Source of the DNA: Mariprofundus sp. NF
Lineage (GTDB): Bacteria; Pseudomonadota; Zetaproteobacteria; Mariprofundales; Mariprofundaceae
NCBI RefSeq assembly: GCF_013387455.1
Contig: NZ_VWNC01000002.1
Location: 235,001-299,000 of the forward strand
Reading direction: 5' to 3'
DNA: 64,000 nucleotides
Position 1 is the stretch's first letter, and every line of letters starts with the position of its first letter. Shown piece after piece: positions 58,453 through 64,000 of this stretch. A program made the translations under genes and the position numbers. Under the pieces are notes generated by a model that saw only the letters and a list, made by a program, of their open reading frames with translations, searched no databases and was not told the DNA's origin.

Positions 58453-59841
58453 TTACTGATTGAGAGCTGCCAGACCCTTTTTGAGGCGTGCAATAGACTC
58501 ATCCTTGCCCAGCAGACCAAGGGTAAGGTCAATCGGCGGAGAGACAGGGCCACCGGCCACGAGAATACGGATCGGCTGAGCGAGTTTACCCATGCCTACC
58601 CCTTCAGCTTCACACACTTCACCAATCAGTGCATGTGCAGCTTCACCGGAAAAATCATTCATGGCTTCAATGCCAGCGATAAACTTCTCTACCAGTGCCG
58701 CAGTACCTTCCTTGAAATTCTTGGCGACCGCTTTCTCATCGTATGCGGTGGGTGCGGCATAAAAGAAACGGGCACCTTCAGCCAGATCAACCAGGTTCTT
58801 TGAGCGCTCCTGCAGCGATGCAATCACAGGCTCAAGGTCCGGGCCTGCAGAGGTATCAACGGCCAGCAGACGTGCCACTTCAGCAACCAGATCGGCAGCA
58901 GCAGCCTCACGCATGTAGTGACCATTAAGCCAGTCCAGCTTCTGCTGATCAAAGCGGGATGCACCTTTACCGACTGCCGCCAGATCAAACAGTTCAATCA
59001 ATTGTGCTTCGGAGAAGACCTCTTCATCACCATGTGACCAACCGAGTCGTGCGAGATAATTGTTCACCGCATGCGGCAGATAACCCTTCTCACGGTATTC
59101 GGTAATGGCAACCGCGCCATGACGTTTGGACATCTTGGCACCATCCGGCCCATGAATCAGCGGGATATGGGCAAAGACTGGAATCGGCAGGCCAAGCGCC
59201 TGATAGAGCTGAATCTGGCGTGGTGTATTGTTCAGGTGGTCGGAGCCGCGTACGACATGGGTAATACCCATATCCGCATCATCTACCACCACAGCAAGAT
59301 TATAGGTTGGTGTACCATCAGTGCGTTTGATGATGAGATCATCGAGTTCCTTGTTGGGAAAACAGACATCACCAAGCACCTGATCTTTTACCCAGGTCTC
59401 GCCCTCATCAGGGGAGCGGAAACGCACCACATAAGGGGCATCCTCAGGGATATCTGTACGACCTCTGCAGCGCCCGTCATACATCGGTTTCTCACCGGCA
59501 GCGCGCTGCTTTTCGCGCATATCATCCAGCTCTTCGCGTGTGCAGTAACACTTGTAAGCCTTGCCTTCACTGACCAGCTTATCAACAGCCGCCACATGCT
59601 GATCTTCACGTTTGCTCTGGAAAACAGGCTCACCATCCCAATCCAGACCCAACCATTTCAGGCCGTCGAGAATCACTTCTGTCGCCTCATCAGTTGAACG
59701 TTCGCGATCGGTATCCTCAATGCGCAGCACAAACTCGCCACCGTGATGGCGGGCATAGAGCCAGGCAAACAGGGCGGTGCGGGCACCACCGATATGCAGC
59801 ATGCCGGTGGGCGATGGGGCGAAACGGGTACGAACAGTCAT
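58453..59841 (-). CDS. gltX: Glutamyl-tRNA synthetase
   Basis: A class I synthetase with RFAPSPTGMLHIGGARTALFAWLYAR (HIGH-type motif MLHIGG) near 5-30 and the KMSKR loop in GAKMSKRHG. The Cys-rich zinc region is CYCTREELDDMREKQRAAG and CRG. Length is 462. Convergent with prmA. Confidence 0.96.
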   Translation of the reverse strand: MTVRTRFAPSPTGMLHIGGARTALFAWLYARHHGGEFVLRIEDTDRERSTDEATEVILDGLKWLGLDWDGEPVFQSKREDQHVAAVDKLVSEGKAYKCYCTREELDDMREKQRAAGEKPMYDGRCRGRTDIPEDAPYVVRFRSPDEGETWVKDQVLGDVCFPNKELDDLIIKRTDGTPTYNLAVVVDDADMGITHVVRGSDHLNNTPRQIQLYQALGLPIPVFAHIPLIHGPDGAKMSKRHGAVAITEYREKGYLPHAVNNYLARLGWSHGDEEVFSEAQLIELFDLAAVGKGASRFDQQKLDWLNGHYMREAAAADLVAEVARLLAVDTSAGPDLEPVIASLQERSKNLVDLAEGARFFYAAPTAYDEKAVAKNFKEGTAALVEKFIAGIEAMNDFSGEAAHALIGEVCEAEGVGMGKLAQPIRILVAGGPVSPPIDLTLGLLGKDESIARLKKGLAALNQ

Positions 59842-59982
59842 GGGGTTCTCCTAAACAGCGATCTCTATCAATCGGGCGGCGCAGCATAACTGGAAGCAGG
59901 AGCTGTTTACAGGTTCCGATTTGCCAGCAGCCGATTGAGCGTGATAATTTGCGCTTATCCTCAAGGCATGGAGAAGAGAATC

Positions 59983-60096
59983 ATGAGCGACAAACAGCAC
60001 GATCAGGAAAATCCTGTTAAACGTTATATGGGCATCGCTCTGTTTCTCATCGGCTTTCTGATGCTCGGCATGGCCATCGCCGAATTCCTCAAATAG
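59983..60096 (+). CDS. Tiny membrane protein (37 residues), unknown
   Basis: ATG at 59983 with GGAG about 10 bases upstream. An upstream in-frame ATG is at 59968. A polar N-terminus (SDKQHDQENPVKR) leads into one helix, IALFLIGFLMLGMAIAEFL, then a Lys and stop. It looks like a small single-span membrane protein. It lies between divergent gltX and convergent cmoM. Confidence 0.5.
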   Translation: MSDKQHDQENPVKRYMGIALFLIGFLMLGMAIAEFLK

Positions 60097-60101
60097 GGGT
60101 T

Positions 60102-60878
60102 CTAAGCTCTCTTTGCAATCAGGTGCAGATAACGCCCCATCTGTAGATAGGGCTGCTGCTGCGCATATTTCATCTCGATACGCACCACCTCTTCAGTTGG
60201 CCGCGCCTCGCGCATTTTGCGATCCATAAAGTCATAAACCACACGCACACCGGCCCGACTAAGCAGCTCAAACTGCCACTCATCCAACCAACCCTCGACC
60301 TCTTGCAGCGTTAACGGGTTATAGGGCGTTAACCCACCCTCTTCACCCTGCAGATTATCACTCTCAGCCTTGCGCCAGTTGCCGCGAATCAGGTTGCGGA
60401 AGATCAGCGCATCACGGTTATAGAACATCAGCGAGAGATCCCCGCCCGGCCGGATCAGGGTGAGCAGATGTTCTAATGTCTCTTTCGGCTCTGCCACCCA
60501 CTCCAGCACAGCATGGAACAGCACCAGATCAAACTGCCCCAGCTCTTCAGCAGACATCTCCTGCACCGGGCCATGTATATATTCAACAGCCACGTCCGGC
60601 AGCTTTTCTGCAAACAGCGTGCGGGTCTGATCCACCATCTTCTCAGAGAGATCGGAGAGCACCAGTTCATGACCCAGCTCGGCCAGCTTCAAGCCCATCT
60701 GACCCAGGCCACAACCGGCATCAAGAATACGTAGTGGTTTGCCAGCCGTTAGCTGAGGCAGCGTCTGCAACAGATGTTGCCAGACAATCGCCAGACGCAC
60801 CTCACCCTTGGCGCTGCCGTAGATATTACGTGCAAAGCGTTCGGTCAGATCATCAAAGTTTCGATCAGCGTGGATCAT
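60102..60878 (-). CDS. cmoM: tRNA 5-carboxymethoxyuridine methyltransferase
   Basis: The SAM motif RILDAGCGLGQMGLKLAELGH is near 50-70. Additional CmoM features are DRNFDDLTERFARNIYGSAKGEVRL at the start and AKRA at the end. CmoM methylates cmo5U at the wobble position. Length 258. SD GGGAGCG precedes ATG 60878. Confidence 0.9.
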   Translation of the reverse strand: MIHADRNFDDLTERFARNIYGSAKGEVRLAIVWQHLLQTLPQLTAGKPLRILDAGCGLGQMGLKLAELGHELVLSDLSEKMVDQTRTLFAEKLPDVAVEYIHGPVQEMSAEELGQFDLVLFHAVLEWVAEPKETLEHLLTLIRPGGDLSLMFYNRDALIFRNLIRGNWRKAESDNLQGEEGGLTPYNPLTLQEVEGWLDEWQFELLSRAGVRVVYDFMDRKMREARPTEEVVRIEMKYAQQQPYLQMGRYLHLIAKRA

Positions 60879-60938
60879 AGGTAGTCGCTCCCGATTAAGA
60901 GCGCCTATTATTTGGGCTTAGCAGTGATTAGCAAAGGA

Positions 60939-60960
60939 AACCTGTAAGAGGCCTCAGGTT
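60939..60960 (-). terminator. Weak hairpin after the small membrane protein gene
   Basis: Minus strand AACCTG / CAGGTT with a 10-nt loop, followed by TCCTTT rather than a clean T-run. It stands 13 bp after the stop of the gene at 60973. Terminator function is uncertain. Confidence 0.3.
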
Positions 60961-60972
60961 GAGTGATAATTA

Positions 60973-61182
60973 TTAAAAACGCCCGACAAAGTCTTTGGCA
61001 ATATAGATGGTGGCATACCAGAGGATAAGCGAGAGAATAATCATGCGCAGCGGCCTGCCGACATCCCTGGCGATCTTTTTCATCGGATGCTTTTTCACCA
61101 GCCCGCGAATCAGCATGGCCAGCAACAACAGCGCAGCCACGCCGTAGGTAATATAAAAAATTAGCCATAGATCTCTGCTCAT
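60973..61182 (-). CDS. Small two-helix membrane protein, unknown
   Basis: The 69-residue product has hydrophobic segments at about 6-27 (LIFYITYGVAALLLLAMLI) and 47-62 (MIILSLILWYATIYIA) with a basic loop KKHPMKKIARDVGRP between. No family recognised, and the SD is weak. Confidence 0.6.
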   Translation of the reverse strand: MSRDLWLIFYITYGVAALLLLAMLIRGLVKKHPMKKIARDVGRPLRMIILSLILWYATIYIAKDFVGRF

Positions 61183-61281
61183 CGCTACAGCTTAAACGAT
61201 ACAGCTCTGAATGCCATCCTCATCATCCAGGCCAATCGCATTAAAATTTCCTCTGTTTACGATCATTATTCAGCTTATTTC

Positions 61282-61412
61282 ACCGCAAAGTACGCAAAGG
61301 AGCGCAAAGTAAAAAACTACAACAGATGTAATTCTCATCTCTTGCTCTCCGGTTAGGATTGTTTTTTGATCATTGTATTGATTTTATTGCGTCCTCTGCG
61401 CCCTTTGCGGTA
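61282..61412. repeat. Inverted 9-bp-unit repeat element 2 (CGCAAAG type)
   Basis: The left arm ACCGCAAAGTACGCAAAGGAGCGCAAAG (61282-61309) and right arm (61387-61412, reverse complement ATTTACCGCAAAGGGCGCAGAGGACGCAAT) face each other around a 76-bp unrelated core. The 360-bp gap 61183-61542 contains this element and no gene. Confidence 0.8.
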
Positions 61413-61542
61413 AATGCTTTTTTACTGTTTAAATGCGATTGCCCTACCTCATCATCATATGAAAGATACGCGACGGCGGATGATGTGTAGAGTGCCGCTC
61501 CCGTCTGCAATCATGCTGTACGGCAGATGTAGGAGAGACGAT

Positions 61543-61857
61543 ATGACAGAGCAAACTACCCAGCTCCTGACGGATGAGATTGAACAGACCGTTGAAGAGG
61601 AGGCTCCGATTCAACGGGTCACCATTGAAGTATTGAAAGCCAAAGGTGGCAACCGCACGCCGCGCAAAGCAACGCTCTGCATCATCCAGACAGGTCAATC
61701 TGAAAAACATGGCAGCGTACGTCTGGCCTGCACGCCGAATGGCAAAACCTGGTACGTTGTTGCCGAGCATCCCGGCGAAGGCGTGATCGCACCGGCACCA
61801 CTCAGACATGAGCGCGAGGCGTATAATATGTTCAATAGCCTCTGCGAAGCGAAATAA
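61543..61857 (+). CDS. Small hypothetical protein
   Basis: The ATG at 61543 has TAGGAGAGACGAT upstream. The 104-residue product has an acidic N-terminus (MTEQTTQLLTDEIEQTVEEEAP) then a compact part with TPRKATLCIIQTGQSEKHGSVRLACTPNGKTWYVVAEHPG. No family recognised. It starts a short plus-strand cluster with the DUF190 and Crp/Fnr genes. Confidence 0.6.
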   Translation: MTEQTTQLLTDEIEQTVEEEAPIQRVTIEVLKAKGGNRTPRKATLCIIQTGQSEKHGSVRLACTPNGKTWYVVAEHPGEGVIAPAPLRHEREAYNMFNSLCEAK

Positions 61858-61934
61858 CCCTATTCTTAGATCCATTCCTCTTGTAACCCGGCATCACATA
61901 ATACAGACTGGTTCGCGGAAGAGGAGGCAATCAC

Positions 61935-62267
61935 ATGACTGAGGGTCTGTGCCTGCGCATTTATCTCACTGAATCGTCCAGAATCGATGGCAAGCCTGCA
62001 ACGGAAGCCATTCTCCAGCTGTGCAAAAACTCAGGACTGCGCGGCGTTTCAGTGCTACGCGGCATTGAAGGTCTGGGTGAACATGGTGTTCGCTCGACCT
62101 CATTTCTCGATCTCTCCGCCGATCTTCCCATTCTTGTAGAAGCCATTGATGCAACCGACAGAATCAATCTGGCGTTAGAACAAATGAAATCACATCTGGG
62201 GCAGTGCATGGTCGCCACCTGGCCGGTAGCACTGATGCGCTATGGAGAAAACGATGGAAATGATTGA
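61935..62267 (+). CDS. DUF190 family PII-like protein
   Basis: The 110-residue protein has RIYLTESSRIDGKPATEAILQLCKNSGLRGVSVLRGIEGLGEHG, LSADLPILVEAIDATDRI and a CMVATWPVAL end, the DUF190 (PII-superfamily-like) pattern. These are often beside ion or fluoride transporters, not seen here. Overlaps the Crp gene by 14 bp. Preceded by GAGGAGG. Confidence 0.85.
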   Translation: MTEGLCLRIYLTESSRIDGKPATEAILQLCKNSGLRGVSVLRGIEGLGEHGVRSTSFLDLSADLPILVEAIDATDRINLALEQMKSHLGQCMVATWPVALMRYGENDGND

Positions 62268-62943
62268 GATGTTAAGAAAGGTACCGCTATTTGCCGAGCT
62301 CGATGAGAACGAGCTAAGATCGGTCACAGCACTTGCCAACTCTCTTGATATTCCCAAGAAGAACATCGTCTTTCAGGAGTTCGATCTCGGCGACTCGATG
62401 TATGTGATTCTCAAGGGTGAAGTGAAAATCTCCACCTACTCTGCCGAAGGGCGTGAAGTGGTTCTGGCACTGCTGGAGAAAGGTTCATTTTTCGGTGAAC
62501 TCTCACTGCTCGATGAAGAGCCACGCTCAGCCACAGTCACCACCATGGAGGACTCCAAGTTCGCCCATATCCGCAGACGCGATCTGACCTCTCTGCTGCT
62601 GGAGCAGCCTGCCATCACCCTGAAAATCCTTAAGGAGCTTGCATCACGCCTGCGCCGTACCAGCCGCGTACTTGAGCGCATCAGCAGCATGGATGTACCG
62701 CATCGCCTCTACGCCTATCTCGTTGATCACTGCAAACGTTTCAGTCAGCCGGAAGAGGATGACTGCTACTCAACCATCCTGCCCACCCACCAACTACTGG
62801 CCGATCAGCTCTCCACCAGCCGTGAAACCATCTCGCGTGCCATTAGTCAGCTGAAAAAAGATGGTCTTCTGGTTCAGGGCGAAGGGCGCGGAAAAATGCG
62901 TGTTGATGTGGATGCACTGGAAGATCGACTCGACGATTTTTAA
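62254..62943 (+). CDS. Crp/Fnr-family transcription regulator
   Basis: The cyclic-nucleotide-binding fold has GDSMYVILKGEVKIST and GSFFGELSLLDEEPRSATV. The winged helix-turn-helix is THQLLADQLSTSRETISRAISQLKKDG. No N-terminal cysteine cluster as in FNR. I chose ATG 62254 because GGAG lies six bases before it (229 residues). ATG 62242 is possible. It overlaps the DUF190 gene by 14 bp. Confidence 0.88.
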   Translation: MEMIEMLRKVPLFAELDENELRSVTALANSLDIPKKNIVFQEFDLGDSMYVILKGEVKISTYSAEGREVVLALLEKGSFFGELSLLDEEPRSATVTTMEDSKFAHIRRRDLTSLLLEQPAITLKILKELASRLRRTSRVLERISSMDVPHRLYAYLVDHCKRFSQPEEDDCYSTILPTHQLLADQLSTSRETISRAISQLKKDGLLVQGEGRGKMRVDVDALEDRLDDF

Positions 62944-62954
62944 AATCTTTTTTT

Positions 62955-63093
62955 ACCACAAAGGACACGAAGGACGCAGAGAAAGAAACAGAAATATCAC
63001 AGGGTTCCTGAATTTTGTCTGCTCAGCCGTATAAGTGACGGATTGTACTCCTGTTAACTCTTACTTCGTGTACTCTGTGATCTTCGTGGTGAA
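62955..63093. repeat. Inverted 9-bp-unit repeat element 3 (mixed CACAAAG/CACGAAG type)
   Basis: The left arm ACCACAAAGGACACGAAGGACGCAGAG (62955-62981) and right arm (63064-63093, reverse complement TTCACCACGAAGATCACAGAGTACACGAAG) enclose a core of about 80 bp. It lies between the convergent Crp/Fnr and radical SAM genes, where it could also work as a two-way terminator. Confidence 0.85.
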
Positions 63094-63100
63094 TGCCTTA

Positions 63101-63946
63101 TCAGAGAGAGAGTTTAACTTTCAGGCCACTGGCTTCGATCCTTGCCGCGACCATTTTCATCCAGCCCGCATCCAGCGGCTTCAGGTGTTTGGCCTCATCC
63201 TGTAGTGATGGACGTGCCAGACCGTAAAGTAGTACCCCGCAAACAGGAATCTCATCGCGCTGCAACTGCGCAAGAAACGCGATATAACTCTGCATCTCTG
63301 TCTCTGCCGGTGGCTGATCATCCCATGCCATCAGGCAGGTCTGAATCCATGTCGGACAGAGAGATGCCACCGCCTCAACCTGTTTGCGCAACCGTGAAGC
63401 ATCAAGTTTGATGCCGTTGATGCGAAGGATCGCCTCACTGCTAACGGCATCCACCTTGATCCACACCTCGCCATGTTTGGCAGCCATCAACGTTAATCCG
63501 CGCTGCACATCTGCTTTATGCAGATAAGAGCCGTTACTGATCAAGCGCAGCGGCACACTGAGAGCGAACTCCGCCATCACGGTGAGGATCACCTCAACCA
63601 CCGAATCAAAAGCCCTGCAGCTGGTCGGCTCACCATTACCTGATATGGCGATATCGCAGAGTTGGCGGCTATCTTCAGCCACACGCTGAACCATAAAATC
63701 ACCATTAAGCATATCATCGAGCAACGCAGAGAGCTCACTGCGCAATAGCTGCAGATCAATCTCGGGTGCTACGCCGCGCGTGAGGTCAGGCACCTGACAG
63801 TAGGCACAGTGCCAGTTACAGGCATTATTGGGATTGAGGTTAATGCCAATAGATACGCCACCAGCCCGGCGTGAGATCACCGGATAGACGTAGCGCATAC
63901 CGACCGCATCGCGATCATGATTGCGACTGTGAAGTTGTTTGCTCAC
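63101..63946 (-). CDS. Radical SAM protein, wide-specificity, role unknown
   Basis: The cluster motif CNWHCAYC (CX3CX2C) sits in GVSIGINLNPNNACNWHCAYCQVPDLTRG, with GNGEPT following near residue 100 (SAM binding). I chose GTG 63946 (281 residues) because the start SKQLHSRNHDRDAVGMRY resembles relatives. A TTG at 63991 would extend it into the end of an upstream gene. No SD is obvious. No substrate can be named. Confidence 0.75.
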   Translation of the reverse strand: MSKQLHSRNHDRDAVGMRYVYPVISRRAGGVSIGINLNPNNACNWHCAYCQVPDLTRGVAPEIDLQLLRSELSALLDDMLNGDFMVQRVAEDSRQLCDIAISGNGEPTSCRAFDSVVEVILTVMAEFALSVPLRLISNGSYLHKADVQRGLTLMAAKHGEVWIKVDAVSSEAILRINGIKLDASRLRKQVEAVASLCPTWIQTCLMAWDDQPPAETEMQSYIAFLAQLQRDEIPVCGVLLYGLARPSLQDEAKHLKPLDAGWMKMVAARIEASGLKVKLSL

Positions 63947-63956
63947 TGATAAAAAA

Positions 63957-64000
63957 TCAGGCGTAGGTATCCAGCAACAGGCCACCGGCAACAGGCAGGC
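63957..64000 (-). CDS. 3' end of an upstream gene (partial)
   Basis: The frame GC + CTG CCT GTT GCC GGT GGC CTG TTG CTG GAT ACC TAC GCC TGA (LPVAGGLLLDTYA then stop) runs off the window and is a plausible C-terminus ending 10 bp before the GTG of the radical SAM gene. Too short to identify. Confidence 0.35.
   Translation of the reverse strand, partial: LPVAGGLLLDTYA

Overview
The window reads as one chromosomal segment of a Gram-negative bacterium of proteobacterial character. Supporting features are outer-membrane-type lipoproteins and a BepA-like M48 protease, MscS, YciB, CmoM, TruC and a Crp/Fnr regulator, a three-subunit proton-translocating transhydrogenase, and a very large (180-kDa class) NAD-glutamate dehydrogenase. 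Gene order secY-adk-infA-rpmJ and a short zinc-type S14 are not what gamma- or betaproteobacteria usually show. My best guess is a deep proteobacterial lineage such as the Zetaproteobacteria (Mariprofundus-like). That is inference and should be checked with the 16S fragment.

Layout. 1-663 is the 5' part of a 16S rRNA gene on the minus strand, with its leader, a boxA-like element and two tandem promoters in 664-1136. 1137-15456 is a housekeeping stretch: M48 protease, tyrS, a membrane coiled-coil protein, anmK, a membrane hydrolase, ppa, truC, a YceI protein, MscS, rnhA, a lipase lipoprotein, yciB and a PAS histidine kinase. 15535-34297 is the complete merged str-S10-spc-alpha ribosomal superoperon on the minus strand, from the rpsL promoter to a strong terminator after rplQ. 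It has a second internal promoter before rpsM. 34484-38242 holds pntB-pntA2-pntA1 and folB-folK. 38345-44710 holds a CHCC zinc-finger protein, rlmB, a DHH phosphoesterase, a tandem-HD HD-GYP protein, an isomerase, an A/T-rich orphan gene and radC. 44791-51406 is the giant glutamate dehydrogenase, convergent with a hybrid PAS kinase. 52666-57533 is a tightly overlapped operon: ferredoxin-reductase-like gene, ruvX, pyrR, pyrB, pyrC, pyrK. It is divergent from prmA, with gltX, cmoM and small membrane proteins beyond. 61543-63946 has an unknown small protein, a DUF190/PII-like protein overlapped with a Crp/Fnr regulator, and a radical SAM protein.

How it works together. Most of the window is growth machinery: rRNA, ribosomal proteins, EF-G, EF-Tu, SecY, IF-1, RNA polymerase alpha, aminoacyl-tRNA synthetases and ribosome or tRNA modification (rlmB, prmA, truC, cmoM). 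Pyrimidine and folate synthesis, NADPH supply (Pnt) and pyrophosphate removal also belong to this set. The two rRNA promoters and the two ribosomal-protein promoters share a near-identical G+C-rich sequence directly after the -10 box, which suggests one growth-rate control circuit.

Unusual items: (i) three intergenic elements of about 130-140 bp with arms built of 9-bp CACGAAG/CGCAAAG units facing each other around unrelated cores; (ii) the shared discriminator of rrn and r-protein promoters; (iii) a compensated base-pair change in 16S under the EUB338/338 primer site; (iv) zinc-ribbon forms of several ribosomal proteins in one operon; (v) a possible SD-masking structure before rpmJ. I see no CRISPR array, prophage, transposase, tRNA gene or defence island. 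I did not find an obviously new multi-gene system. The repeat family and the promoter code are the best candidates for something undescribed.
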